DNA from: Coxiellaceae bacterium UBA6002
Lineage (GTDB): Bacteria; Pseudomonadota; Gammaproteobacteria; UBA6002
DNA length: 64,000 nt
Direction of reading: 5' to 3'
Assembly: GCA_002429595.1 (NCBI GenBank)
Contig: DJAM01000020.1
Span: 60,378-124,377, forward strand
In this document: positions 41,406-49,974 of the stretch, piece by piece
Layout: each line of letters begins with the position of its first letter
Numbering within the stretch: the stretch's first letter is position 1
Made by a program: the position numbers and the translations under genes
Notes under the pieces: generated by a model
Told to the model about the DNA's origin: nothing
What the model saw: only the letters and a program-made list of their open reading frames with translations
The model's database searches: none

Positions 41406-42620
41406 ATGGCTAACTATTTACAACTCTCGAGTAACATTAAAGCATGGACTAAATATGTACCCTTTGCTGACAATGCTCAAGAGCAGGTGAAAAATATTGC
41501 CGCGTTGCCGATTATTTTTCATCACATTGCGATTATGCCAGATGTACATTTAGGAGCAGGTGCGACCGTAGGTTCCGTTATACCAACTAAAAAGGCCGTC
41601 ATTCCTTCTGCTGTGGGTGTGGATATTGGCTGTGGGATGATGGCGATTCGTACCAAACTTTTTGCAGAACAATTACCCGATAATTTAAGTGGATTACGTT
41701 CAGCCATCGAAAAGGCAATTCCAGTTGGTTTTGGCAAATGGGATGATGACCATATTCCGGTTTTAGCGACCAAAATTTGGCAACAACATTTATTGCCAAA
41801 CTACCGTAGAATACTTGATCGACATCCGACGTTGAGTATCAACAAAAAAACTCAGCAACGCATGAAAAATGATGTGAACCAACTAGGAACGTTAGGTGGT
41901 GGTAATCATTTTATTGAGATTTGTTTAGATGAACACACCCAAGTTTGGTTGATGCTACACAGCGGTTCTCGCGGCGTCGGAAATTGTATCGGTCATTATT
42001 TTATCGAGTTAGCAAAGTCTGATATGGCAAAACAACTTGGGACTTTGCCAGATAAAGAATTAGCTTATTTTTCAGAAGGAACGACGCATTTTGAAGATTA
42101 CTATTTTGCGGTTAACTGGGCACAAAAATATGCGCAGTATAATCGTAATGTGATGATGCAAACTTTAATTAGTACTATCTCAACGTATCTACATTTAACG
42201 ATTGAAAATGATATCTACGCTGTCAATTGCCACCATAATTATGTTGTCAAAGAACATCATTTCGGTGAGCACATTTATGTCACCCGAAAAGGTGCCGTCT
42301 CAGCACGCAAAGATGAACTTGGGATTATACCCGGCAGCATGGGTGCGAAATCGTTTATTGTCAGAGGACTTGGTAATGAAGAGAGTTTTTGCAGTTGTAG
42401 TCACGGTGCCGGCCGAGTGATGTCACGTCATGAAGCAAAGAAAATAATAAGTCTTGCCGAACATAAACAAGCCACCAAAGGTGTAGAGTGTCGAAAGGAT
42501 AAAGAGGTGATCGACGAAAGTCCAAGAGCTTATAAAGATATTGATGCAGTGATAAAATCACAGGAAGATTTGGTGGAGATTTTGTTTACCTTGCGGCAGG
42601 TGTTGTGTGTTAAGGGATAG
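41406..42620 (+). CDS. rtcB: RNA-splicing ligase RtcB
   Basis: A 404-residue RNA ligase that joins 2',3'-cyclic phosphate (or 3'-phosphate) to 5'-OH ends using GTP and manganese. Metal and guanylation residues are in GVDIGCGMMAIRT (Cys76), GTLGGGNHFIEI, LHSGSRGVGN, NCHHNYV and CSHGAGRVMSR, the last being the conserved guanylylated His motif. No archease or RtcR gene is adjacent. It may repair RNAs cut by toxins such as MazF, which is encoded 1.6 kb away; that link is inference. Confidence 0.94.
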   Translation: MANYLQLSSNIKAWTKYVPFADNAQEQVKNIAALPIIFHHIAIMPDVHLGAGATVGSVIPTKKAVIPSAVGVDIGCGMMAIRTKLFAEQLPDNLSGLRSAIEKAIPVGFGKWDDDHIPVLATKIWQQHLLPNYRRILDRHPTLSINKKTQQRMKNDVNQLGTLGGGNHFIEICLDEHTQVWLMLHSGSRGVGNCIGHYFIELAKSDMAKQLGTLPDKELAYFSEGTTHFEDYYFAVNWAQKYAQYNRNVMMQTLISTISTYLHLTIENDIYAVNCHHNYVVKEHHFGEHIYVTRKGAVSARKDELGIIPGSMGAKSFIVRGLGNEESFCSCSHGAGRVMSRHEAKKIISLAEHKQATKGVECRKDKEVIDESPRAYKDIDAVIKSQEDLVEILFTLRQVLCVKG

Positions 42621-42632
42621 AATGCGATTTTT

Positions 42633-43739
42633 TTATTCATCATCGGACAAACGATAACTGGTACTGCGGCCACCACCCGGATTTTGGATAAGAACTCCCC
42701 GAGACTTCAAATCTAGAATATCTCGTAGCGCCGTATCAGTAGAGCATTTTGCAAGTTTTGCATATTTTGATGTATTGATATATCCCTTGAAGTCAGCTTC
42801 TAGCATTCTATTGAGGATGAGCCGTTGCCGTGTGTTTATAGACTCCAAGCTAATTTTACGCCACAGCTTAGCTTTAAAAATAACGTTCGCTAATGTCTGC
42901 TCTGCGCTGGTGATTGATCGTCCTAAACAATCCAAAAACCATAGTAGCCAATGGGTGATTTCAGGTGAGTGACGCTGTTGTCGTTCAAGCTCGTTATAAT
43001 ACTCTTTTCGTTCTGCTGCAATTTGGGTTGAAAGACTATAAAAGCGATCTGGAATTTTATCAGCGCGCGCCAGTGCCATATCAGCAATTGCTCTTGCGAT
43101 GCGGCCATTGCCATCTTCAAATGGGTGGATTGTGACAAACCATAAGTGGGCAATTCCAGCTTTTAAGACAGGGTCGATTTCAAGATCACGTTCAAACCAC
43201 CTTAAAAATTGATTCATCTCGTGTTCAAGTTTGTCTGCGCTTGGCGCTTCAAAGTGAATTTTTTCCCGACCGATGGCGCCCGATACGACTTGCATCGGGC
43301 CTGTATTTAGCGTACGCCAATGACCGACTATAATTGGATGCATGCCACTTCGTCCTGTTGGAAAAAGAGCAGCATGCCAATCCCACAAACGTTCCTTGGT
43401 AAGAGGCTGGTTAAATTCGCGGGTTGCATTGAGCATTATTTCTACGATTCCCTCAACATTACGACTGCTGGGTATAAGTCCAGCAATATCAATACCTAAA
43501 TGGCGGGCAATTGATGAACGTACCTCTTCGGAATTGAGTTTTTCTCCTTCAATCGCTGATGTATTCACAACATCGTCTGTTAAGATATTAAGGCTTGCTT
43601 CACGCTTGAGTTCAAAACCCAAACCCTCCATTCTTCCAAGCAACCGACCTTGGCTGTGTCGAATCTGCGCTAGTTTTGACGTGAGTTTTTCTGCATCCCA
43701 GGTAAAATTGGGCCAGTTTTGGTGCTCATAAATCCACAT
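42633..43739 (-). CDS. Class II Fic protein with DUF4172 N-terminus and winged-helix C-terminus
   Basis: A 368-residue protein. The DUF4172 N-terminal domain (1-75, MWIYEHQNWPNFTWD) carries the self-inhibitory motif TSAIEG at 60-65 ([S/T]xxxE[G/N]). The Fic core (about 95-290) has an intact HPFEDGNGRIAR at 205-216. A C-terminal winged-helix (about 305-368, INTSKYAKLAKCSTDTALRDI) is likely DNA-binding. ATG 43739 with GGTGA upstream is chosen; the longer frame to 43841 only translates operator repeats. Autoinhibited nucleotidyl transferase plus repressor of its own promoter is the likely role. Confidence 0.9.
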   Translation of the reverse strand: MWIYEHQNWPNFTWDAEKLTSKLAQIRHSQGRLLGRMEGLGFELKREASLNILTDDVVNTSAIEGEKLNSEEVRSSIARHLGIDIAGLIPSSRNVEGIVEIMLNATREFNQPLTKERLWDWHAALFPTGRSGMHPIIVGHWRTLNTGPMQVVSGAIGREKIHFEAPSADKLEHEMNQFLRWFERDLEIDPVLKAGIAHLWFVTIHPFEDGNGRIARAIADMALARADKIPDRFYSLSTQIAAERKEYYNELERQQRHSPEITHWLLWFLDCLGRSITSAEQTLANVIFKAKLWRKISLESINTRQRLILNRMLEADFKGYINTSKYAKLAKCSTDTALRDILDLKSRGVLIQNPGGGRSTSYRLSDDE

Positions 43740-43740
43740 A

Positions 43741-43844
43741 TTAATCACCGCATTATTTGCAGTGATTATAGCTAATATTCGCCGCATCTGCAACTTAAAC
43801 ACCGCATAATTTGCGGTGAATAATGATACGATTTGCCGCAATAA
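43741..43844 (-). promoter_or_regulatory. Promoter and repeated operators of the class II Fic gene
   Basis: On the minus strand, TTGCAG (43793-43788), a 17-base spacer and TATAAT (43770-43765) form a near-consensus promoter. Related GCGGT/GCAAAT sites surround it. There is a palindrome at 43742-43768 (arms TAATCAC/GTGATTA) covering the transcription start, and a half-site in the spacer (43779-43787). A palindrome at 43800-43818 (CACCGCA, TAATT, TGCGGTG) lies upstream of -35, and another half-site is at 43831-43840. The layout suggests autorepression. Confidence 0.75.
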
Positions 43845-43868
43845 ACGTTATTCAATCGCCTCAATAAT

Positions 43869-43897
43869 TTGTGCGAGTCGGCAAAAAGTGCTATATT
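43869..43897 (+). promoter_or_regulatory. Putative promoter of mazEF-like operon
   Basis: TTGTGC (43869-43874), 17 bases, TATATT (43892-43897). The motif GTGCTA is repeated over the -10 region (GTGCTATATTTGTGCTAC), a possible operator for the AbrB-type antitoxin. Confidence 0.5.
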
Positions 43898-43941
43898 TGT
43901 GCTACTTTTTTTAGTAGATACTTTGTTTTCCGGGGCAAATT

Positions 43942-44220
43942 ATGAGTACCACAGTTATTCGTAAGCAGGGTGGGGCAGCTATTGTGACCATCCCAGCCGA
44001 TATTTTAAAAAGGTTAGATATTGATATCGGTTCTAAATTAGAAATTACCGTCGATAACAACGATAATTTGCTACTTCATCTTATTCCTCAAACAAAAAGA
44101 AAAAGATACACCTTGAAGGAATTACTAACGGGTGTAACAGTTAAGAAGATGAAAGCGCTTAATAAAGAATTAGAATCTACCCAAGAAGGTGAACCTGTTG
44201 GTCTGAAATTTCATGAGTAA
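43942..44220 (+). CDS. MazE/ChpBI-type antitoxin (AbrB domain)
   Basis: A 92-residue protein. The N-terminal SpoVT/AbrB swapped-hairpin domain carries VIRKQGGAAIVTIPADILKRLDIDIGSKLEI, with the usual GGA..TIPxxI pattern. The C-terminal half (TLKELLTGVT onward) is the flexible toxin-binding tail. It binds the operon promoter and neutralises the toxin encoded next, which overlaps its end by 8 bases. Confidence 0.9.
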   Translation: MSTTVIRKQGGAAIVTIPADILKRLDIDIGSKLEITVDNNDNLLLHLIPQTKRKRYTLKELLTGVTVKKMKALNKELESTQEGEPVGLKFHE

Positions 44221-44572
44221 ACATAGGATACCCAAAAGAGGTGATATTTATTGGATTGATCCTAATCCAATAGTAGCTAGAGAAATGAAGGATCGACATC
44301 GATTTGTCGTAATCACGCCAATTGAAATCAATAAGCTTGGCGTTGTTATAACAGTATCCATAACAAGTGGTGGCAATTTTTATAGAAAAACTGGTATGAC
44401 AGTTCCCATTATAGGCTTTGATACCAACGGTGTTGCAGTTTGTAATCAAGTTCGATCATTTGATATCGAAGCGAGAGAACGCGCTGGATCTGCTAAGTAT
44501 ATTGAAACTATAGACAAAGATACTGTTGAAGAAATAGTAAATAGAGTTTTAAGTGTCATTGATCCGGCTTAA
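44213..44572 (+). CDS. MazF/PemK family endoribonuclease toxin
   Basis: A 119-residue type II toxin. Signatures are the N-terminal PKRGDIYWIDPNPIVAREMKDRHRFVVITP, with the conserved RG(D/E)I and R of RHRFVVI. The TSGGNFYRKTGMTVPI region and the QVRSFDIEARE motif with catalytic-region Arg and Ser are also present. These proteins cut mRNA at short sequences. It overlaps the antitoxin gene upstream and by 4 bases the convergent membrane-protein gene. It appears intact. Confidence 0.92.
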   Translation: MSKHRIPKRGDIYWIDPNPIVAREMKDRHRFVVITPIEINKLGVVITVSITSGGNFYRKTGMTVPIIGFDTNGVAVCNQVRSFDIEARERAGSAKYIETIDKDTVEEIVNRVLSVIDPA

Positions 44573-44994
44573 GAATACCATATACTTAAAAAAAAGCAGA
44601 AAGTTCCACTTAAAAATAAAATTCGAAACCATAATTGATCTAAATTTTCTTGAAAAGTATCTTCACCCCAAGTTTGACCACCGTCAGATACATGCCAGCC
44701 TAACCTTCCGACAACTGATTGAGCAGACAAAAACACAGCCATAATTTGTAAAATTAAAATCTTCTTTAAACTAATCTCGAAACACAATTTTGCAAAAAAG
44801 AGACTGGTTATTAAAGTTACCAATAATAGAAAAAAAGAATCTCTCTGTCTCTTTCTGAATTTGGATATTTCTCGTTCATAGTTCTCGTTACCATTTTGTG
44901 AGTTTTCATATATAATTGAGGCTATCTTACTAGAGGTTAGACAGGGTATTAATGATAAAAAGAGTACGCTAGATAGCTTTTTGTTTTCGGTCAT
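44569..44994 (-). CDS. Hypothetical membrane protein
   Basis: A 141-residue protein. Hydrophobic stretches are near 8-20 (VLFLSLIPCLTSS), 52-70 (FFLLLVTLITSLFFAKLCF), 74-92 and 121-138. Between them is a charged segment (ENYEREISKFRKRQR) and a WHVSDGGQTWGEDTFQENLDQLWF loop. I do not recognise a family. It overlaps the MazF toxin gene by 4 bases tail to tail. Confidence 0.6.
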   Translation of the reverse strand: MTENKKLSSVLFLSLIPCLTSSKIASIIYENSQNGNENYEREISKFRKRQRDSFFLLLVTLITSLFFAKLCFEISLKKILILQIMAVFLSAQSVVGRLGWHVSDGGQTWGEDTFQENLDQLWFRILFLSGTFCFFLSIWYS

Positions 44995-45067
44995 AAATTT
45001 TTCAGTGTTAAAAATTTGATATTTTTACACGCATAGATTAAATGTCAACTTGAAACTAGGGGGTTTC

Positions 45068-46033
45068 TTGTCAAATCTAAATGAAATAACCTCATTAGAA
45101 ATCTTCGTCCTAGTCGACAACATTTCTGATCCCTTTACTCAAAACGATCAAGGAATCTACTGGAACGAATCTCAATATCGTCATGGACTGCGCAAACAAA
45201 ATACCATATGCGGTGCTGATTATTGTCGCGCCTGCAATGGCATGTCTTTATTCATCAGAATAAAAAATCAGGATCAAAAAACGACGACATTACTTTTTGA
45301 TACGGGACCTGATGCTGGACTTGCGGTGGATAATGCTAAAAAATTAGGTTTAGATTTAAAAACAGTCGATGCGATTGTGTTGTCACACGGACATTTTGAT
45401 CACTATGGCGGCACGCTCAGTGTGCTTGATGCGATTGGCAAGTCTGATCTACCTGTTTACGTGCATCCGGAATTATTTTTACCCCGAGCATTTGGTTACC
45501 AAGAATTAGTTTATGTCAGCGATATCTTAACCGCAGAAAAAGTTGAACAGCATGGGGGTAGGGTAGTCTCTTCAAATCAACCAATGCGTATTTTAGATGA
45601 CCTAGTATTACTCTCCGGTGAAGTCCCACGTACCACGAGCTATGAAACAGGAATGCCGCACGAATATAAACTTAAAGGTGATGAGTGGCAACGCGAACCA
45701 GATGTGATTGATGAACGTTGTATTATTTTCAACCTCAAAAACAAGGGGCTTTGTGTTATTACGGGTTGTGGCCATACTGGTATTGTGAATGCAACATTAC
45801 ACTCCATGCAATTACTGGATCAAACAAAAGTACATTTTGTCATGGGCGGTTTTCATTTAGCAGGTGCAAAATTTCAAGATCGAATTACGCCGACTATTCA
45901 TGACTTAAAACAAATCAATCCTGACTACATTATTACAGGACACTGTACTGGCAGGAAAACACAAAGCTTACTGACGGAAGTGTTTGATAATCGTCATATC
46001 CCGTACGGTGTTGGTGCCTACTTTAAATTTTAA
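45068..46033 (+). CDS. Metallo-beta-lactamase-fold hydrolase
   Basis: A 321-residue MBL-fold protein of the type annotated as related to 7,8-dihydropterin-6-methyl-4-(beta-D-ribofuranosyl)-aminobenzene 5'-phosphate synthase. The metal motif SHGHFDH is at 106-112, and further ligands are in CGHTGIVN and FVMGGFHLAG. A Cys-rich patch (ICGADYCRACNG) near 47-58 is characteristic of the subgroup. TTG 45068 is preferred because AGGGGG lies just before it; TTG 45050 has no site. The SDR gene begins 13 bases after the stop, so the two form an operon. Confidence 0.85.
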   Translation: MSNLNEITSLEIFVLVDNISDPFTQNDQGIYWNESQYRHGLRKQNTICGADYCRACNGMSLFIRIKNQDQKTTTLLFDTGPDAGLAVDNAKKLGLDLKTVDAIVLSHGHFDHYGGTLSVLDAIGKSDLPVYVHPELFLPRAFGYQELVYVSDILTAEKVEQHGGRVVSSNQPMRILDDLVLLSGEVPRTTSYETGMPHEYKLKGDEWQREPDVIDERCIIFNLKNKGLCVITGCGHTGIVNATLHSMQLLDQTKVHFVMGGFHLAGAKFQDRITPTIHDLKQINPDYIITGHCTGRKTQSLLTEVFDNRHIPYGVGAYFKF

Positions 46034-46046
46034 TAAGCGTAAGAAA

Positions 46047-46847
46047 ATGAATCCCTATAAAAATAAGGTTGCGCTCGTAACGGGTGCTGCTTCAGGTATT
46101 GGCAAAGCGATCGCCTTGAAGTGCCTGCAACTCGAAATGAAAGTCATACTAGTCGATGTCGCTGAACAAACACTAGTTCAAACTGCCACATTGTTAAAAT
46201 CAATTAGTGAATCACTTCAGACTTATGTTGTAGATGTTGCAGACGAAAACGCAGTGCAGAGCTTAGCAAACAATGTGTTAGCTATTCATAACGAAGTGAA
46301 TTTCCTGTTTAACAATGCTGGCATAGCAGGCCCTTTAACACCGATCTGGGAACAAGCTACTGACGATATTCATAAAGTCTTTCAGATTAATATAATGGGA
46401 ACGATACATGGGATTAAAGCATTTGTACCACTCATGTTAAAACAAAAAAGTGACGCTTATATTGTCAATACTGCTGCTGGCGCAGGCTTTCTGACCGGTG
46501 CTGGTTTAGGCGCGTACAAAGCATCAAAACATGCCATTGTTGCCATTTCTGAAGTTTTATTGGCAGATCTACAGCAACTTAATGCCAATATTAACGTCAG
46601 TGTCTTGATACCACATTTAGTGGCGACAAATATGCCAAGTAGTATTAACACCCAGGATGAAAGAGTGATTCACGAACAGCTAAAGCATCTTGCTGAAAAT
46701 GGTATGACGCCTGCATTGGTAGCTGATAAATTATTCGAAGGCATCGCTAAGAAAAAGTTTTATATTTTTACGCATCCTAATGTGCATTTACCAAAAATTA
46801 AGAAGAGATTGGACAGCATTTTAATAGAGTCTAATAAGGCCTTATAA
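46047..46847 (+). CDS. Short-chain dehydrogenase/reductase
   Basis: A 266-residue SDR enzyme. The cofactor site is VTGAASGIGKAIAL at 11-24, then NNAGIAGPL (NNAG) near 91, the catalytic Ser region around NTAAGAGFLTGAG, and YKASK. The family's YxxxK is thus present, and the position usually Ser in the active site reads Ala/Thr-Ala-Ala-Gly, which is slightly unusual. The substrate is unknown. It follows the MBL-fold gene in the same operon, so the pair may act on the same metabolite. Confidence 0.88.
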   Translation: MNPYKNKVALVTGAASGIGKAIALKCLQLEMKVILVDVAEQTLVQTATLLKSISESLQTYVVDVADENAVQSLANNVLAIHNEVNFLFNNAGIAGPLTPIWEQATDDIHKVFQINIMGTIHGIKAFVPLMLKQKSDAYIVNTAAGAGFLTGAGLGAYKASKHAIVAISEVLLADLQQLNANINVSVLIPHLVATNMPSSINTQDERVIHEQLKHLAENGMTPALVADKLFEGIAKKKFYIFTHPNVHLPKIKKRLDSILIESNKAL

Positions 46848-46957
46848 TACTTAATTAATTTTAACTAGGTTTAATTAATCAAATAATACTTTAATTCTTT
46901 GTTGACTTTCGTTGAGAGATGACTAGACTTGACCATTTTAAGTAATGGAGTACCGAT

Positions 46958-47476
46958 ATGTCTAAGATTCAAAAAGTCAGCAAATATTTTCAACTTATTT
47001 TATATTTCTTACTCTTTTCAGTTCTACTTTTTAGTGTCCGTTCAGCTTATTCGCAGTATGGCTATGCAACAAATATCTCAAGTAAAGGTATTTTGCATAT
47101 ACCGGTCAGTCTTCCTATCAGTGTTTTGCTTTGTGCAATTAATCTTCTTCCTAGTTTAGTTTTAGCGGCCATTATTTATTATTTAATTAAAGTCTTAAGA
47201 CTTTATGCACGAAGTATCATCTTTTCTTCAGAAAATAATCGTTATTTACGCTGTATCGGCTTTTTATTGTTGTTTAAGGAGCTGGGTCAATTAATTACGA
47301 CGCCGTTAACTACCTTATTAACTGCCTTAGATGGCGTGCTGCTAAAAGAACGTATGATTTTGACACTTGGAATTTCTGATATTAGCAATTTATTGATTGG
47401 TGTTTGCATTATTTTATTATCATGGGTCATGCACGAAGCTTACAAAGTAAAAGAAGAAAACAGATTTTTTATCTAA
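46958..47476 (+). CDS. DUF2975 membrane protein
   Basis: A 172-residue inner-membrane protein with four helices (about 8-30, 50-72, 96-115 and 135-155). The central IIYYLIKVLRLYARSIIFSSENNRYLRCIGFLLLFKELGQLI region matches DUF2975 proteins (cited in part). These are regularly encoded just upstream of a small Cro-like regulator, as here (20 bases). The function is unknown; a membrane-linked sensing pair has been assumed. ATG 46958 has ATGGAG upstream. Confidence 0.85.
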   Translation: MSKIQKVSKYFQLILYFLLFSVLLFSVRSAYSQYGYATNISSKGILHIPVSLPISVLLCAINLLPSLVLAAIIYYLIKVLRLYARSIIFSSENNRYLRCIGFLLLFKELGQLITTPLTTLLTALDGVLLKERMILTLGISDISNLLIGVCIILLSWVMHEAYKVKEENRFFI

Positions 47477-47496
47477 CAGATTAAAATAGGTAATAT

Positions 47497-47715
47497 ATGA
47501 AGATCATTTTAAATTTAGATTTACTCTTAGTAAAAAAGAAAGTGCGTTCAAAAGAACTCGCAAATACCATTGGCTTATCTGAACAGAATATTTCAATGCT
47601 AAAAACTGGCAAAGCCAAAGGTATACGTTTTTCGACACTTGCTGCGATTTGTCATTACTTAAAATGTCAACCTGGCGATATTTTGGAATTTGTCGAGGAT
47701 GACCCACAAGAGTAA
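47497..47715 (+). CDS. Cro/CI-type HTH regulator (YozG-like)
   Basis: A 72-residue single-domain helix-turn-helix protein: LDLLLVKKKVRSKELANTIGLS, NISMLKTGKAKGIRFSTLAAIC and CQPGDILEFVEDD. This is the small XRE form that accompanies DUF2975 membrane proteins. It probably represses or activates its own operon. Confidence 0.9.
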   Translation: MKIILNLDLLLVKKKVRSKELANTIGLSEQNISMLKTGKAKGIRFSTLAAICHYLKCQPGDILEFVEDDPQE

Positions 47716-47735
47716 TTGTTTACGAGGAATGTTAT

Positions 47736-48629
47736 ATGACTACCTTAAGAAGTCAGCATAAGAATGGCCATTTTGTGATCTTGTGCAAAAGTTTTCTTCA
47801 AGATAAGACACTGTCTTTAAAAGCAAAAGGATTATTAGCCTATCTACTAAGCCTACCTGATGACTGGAAAATTTATATCAATGAACTAACAGTTCATAGC
47901 ACCGATGGTACCCAAGCGACACGTTCTGCTATTAAAGAACTGATCAAAAGCGGCTATATCACCTTTGTTCGAAAACGTAATGTTTCGGGTACTTTTTCTC
48001 AAGGAGAGTACATCATCAGTGAAGACGCAAAACTAAATCTTGAACCTTGCCCACAAGTGGCGAAACCACAGATGGAAAATCCATCTGTGGTAACTGACAC
48101 ACTACTAAGAAATAATACGTACAAAGATAAAATAAAAACAACAACAACAAACACAACTGCCAAACAGGAGCCTTGCGGCCACAACTCGGTGCAAGACCAT
48201 GCAGCTGCAAATATGAATGATCAATTTATTGGAAAAGAACTCAGTGCTAATCAACAGCATGCCATACGCTTAGCTTGCATTGAATTACAACCTTTGACAG
48301 GACTCTGTGTCGAACAGTTGTACCATTCTCTCACTGCCAGCATTCTCGATAAAACTTCTTTTACTCAAGCTGGTTCAGATTTCACTCGGAAATTAAACAC
48401 GCTAAAAAAATGCATTCGTCACGGCAAATGGATTCCACAAGCTATATCACCCCTTAAAAAAAATCCTCGTCCTATAACCCCAGAAGAAAATCAGGCGAAA
48501 TGGTTAGCACGAATGAGAGAACTGACTGGAAATAAAGATTTTGCACCTCCTTCAACTAAAATGAGTTGCATAGAAGCAATGCAACAGGCTAAAGCTATTT
48601 TAGGCAACATCAAGCGCGAGGAATGTTGA
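47736..48629 (+). CDS. Replication-initiator-like helix-turn-helix protein
   Basis: A 297-residue protein. The N-terminal winged-helix region (about 5-100) has LSLKAKGLLAYLLSLPDDWKI, ELTVHSTDGTQATRSAIKELIKSGYI and a basic wing, as in plasmid/phage replication or helix-turn-helix domain proteins that begin NGHFVILCKS. The middle is Thr/Gln-rich and disordered (about 125-150). The C-terminus is helical with EEC at the end. No plasmid genes or integrase are adjacent. It may be a relic of an integrated element, because a GC-rich inverted repeat follows 25 bases after the stop. SD GAGGAA. Confidence 0.75.
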   Translation: MTTLRSQHKNGHFVILCKSFLQDKTLSLKAKGLLAYLLSLPDDWKIYINELTVHSTDGTQATRSAIKELIKSGYITFVRKRNVSGTFSQGEYIISEDAKLNLEPCPQVAKPQMENPSVVTDTLLRNNTYKDKIKTTTTNTTAKQEPCGHNSVQDHAAANMNDQFIGKELSANQQHAIRLACIELQPLTGLCVEQLYHSLTASILDKTSFTQAGSDFTRKLNTLKKCIRHGKWIPQAISPLKKNPRPITPEENQAKWLARMRELTGNKDFAPPSTKMSCIEAMQQAKAILGNIKREEC

Positions 48630-48654
48630 TCAGCATTAAAGACTTTTACGTTGT

Positions 48655-48723
48655 CATTCCCGCGCAGGCGGGAATCCATGCCTCGAGCTGCTCCCAGGAT
48701 AGATTCCCGCCTGCGCGGGAATG
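48655..48723. repeat. Dispersed GC-rich inverted-repeat element, copy 2
   Basis: A 69-base element with perfect 21-bp inverted ends (48655-48675 and 48703-48723; arm begins CATTCCCGCGCAGGCGGG). It matches copy 1 at 41296-41365. It can form a strong hairpin and may also terminate the HTH gene. Confidence 0.88.
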
Positions 48724-48808
48724 GCAACAAATTGCCAGTAAATTTTCTTACTGGAATTTAAGGGCATGGTGCAGACGTGGATTCAACTAATAAATGCAAC
48801 AGCCTTTT

Positions 48809-49702
48809 TTAAGATAAAAATTTTACTAAAATCATCTCAAATAAACTTGGATCGGCATAAAAATAATATACATTTGTTTCATTATTTAAGTAATATTCGG
48901 CTATACTTTCTTGAAAATGGTAAGGAGTATCTAGTAATTTAATGTCCTTTCCTTTAATTCCTCTATAATCAAAAAAATCTGAAACGCCATTTAAAATAAA
49001 TTTCTTACCTTTATTTGATTGAACCACAATTGGAGAAAAACCCATTCTTACTTCTTGTGCTGTAGATGAAGCTTTTCTTACATTTATAGGTAAAGAATAA
49101 GGAGATGGCGTTATATTTTGTATTTCATCCGCAAATAAAACAAAATTTGGATTTTCAAATAAAGGAGGCAAATTAGTTATTTTAATAATTGATTTTTCAC
49201 AATATATATTATTTTTTGTAACTATAGAGCATGGGAAAATAGTAAACACAGACCTATTACCATATATACCTGAAGGTGTTTTCTTGATTTTAAATAATTT
49301 TGTTAATTTCTCTAACGACAACGGATATCGCTTAACGTTCCATTTTTCTAATATTGCTAGTCTATCCTGAGTGATTAAATACATTAACTTACTTTTGACA
49401 TCAAGCCACCAATTAATATTGCAATCATTACATTTGTAAAGCGTGCCATATTTTAATTGTTTAATCGGAAAAATATATTTTGCATATTTATTAAATTTAT
49501 TACCCTGCTTAAGGGTTTCTCTCCAGCTAAAAGTTATATACTTGGTACCGTCACAATTAGGACAACCAGGTGTAGCAACAAATTTTTTGATTTCTTCGTC
49601 TTGTTTTTTTTTCTTATGGCAAGGCGCGCATAAACCATAAAGCTTTTCATGAGTATTTTTTAATATATTTGCGCCACAATTTTCACATCTTACTTTTGAC
49701 AT
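48809..49702 (-). CDS. Zinc-ribbon hypothetical protein
   Basis: A 297-residue protein with three Cys pairs at the N-terminus: RCENCGANI (1-12), LCAPCHKK (about 25-32) and GCPNCDG (about 46-52), then CNDCN near 94. These look like two zinc ribbons. The rest is a mixed alpha/beta region with no recognised domain. AT content is higher than in neighbouring housekeeping genes, which suggests foreign origin. It is solitary on the minus strand, with the promoter presumably in 49703-49974. Confidence 0.65.
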   Translation of the reverse strand: MSKVRCENCGANILKNTHEKLYGLCAPCHKKKKQDEEIKKFVATPGCPNCDGTKYITFSWRETLKQGNKFNKYAKYIFPIKQLKYGTLYKCNDCNINWWLDVKSKLMYLITQDRLAILEKWNVKRYPLSLEKLTKLFKIKKTPSGIYGNRSVFTIFPCSIVTKNNIYCEKSIIKITNLPPLFENPNFVLFADEIQNITPSPYSLPINVRKASSTAQEVRMGFSPIVVQSNKGKKFILNGVSDFFDYRGIKGKDIKLLDTPYHFQESIAEYYLNNETNVYYFYADPSLFEMILVKFLS

Positions 49703-49974
49703 ATATTATTGGCCTATTACTTTATAACAAAAAATCTGATTTGGCGTCTTATAATTTAAACATTTTCATTTTTAATTCACGGCTAATCGTTGATTTAAAA
49801 ATGGCTACTCCTTTAGCGATACCTATATAACTGTAACCTGCTCTCCAACGATCATAAATCTGATATCATTTTCTATAATAATTAGTTATAACCACGATAT
49901 TGTAACCCTTGTTATAACATCCAGACTAGATTTTAAAGCAATCCAGTTGGTTATTAATTGTACAAAAGTTGCCG

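Noticed and set aside
43740..43841. A longer N-terminus for the class II Fic protein
   Set aside because: The added residues translate the promoter and operator repeats, and the family starts at MWIYEHQ.
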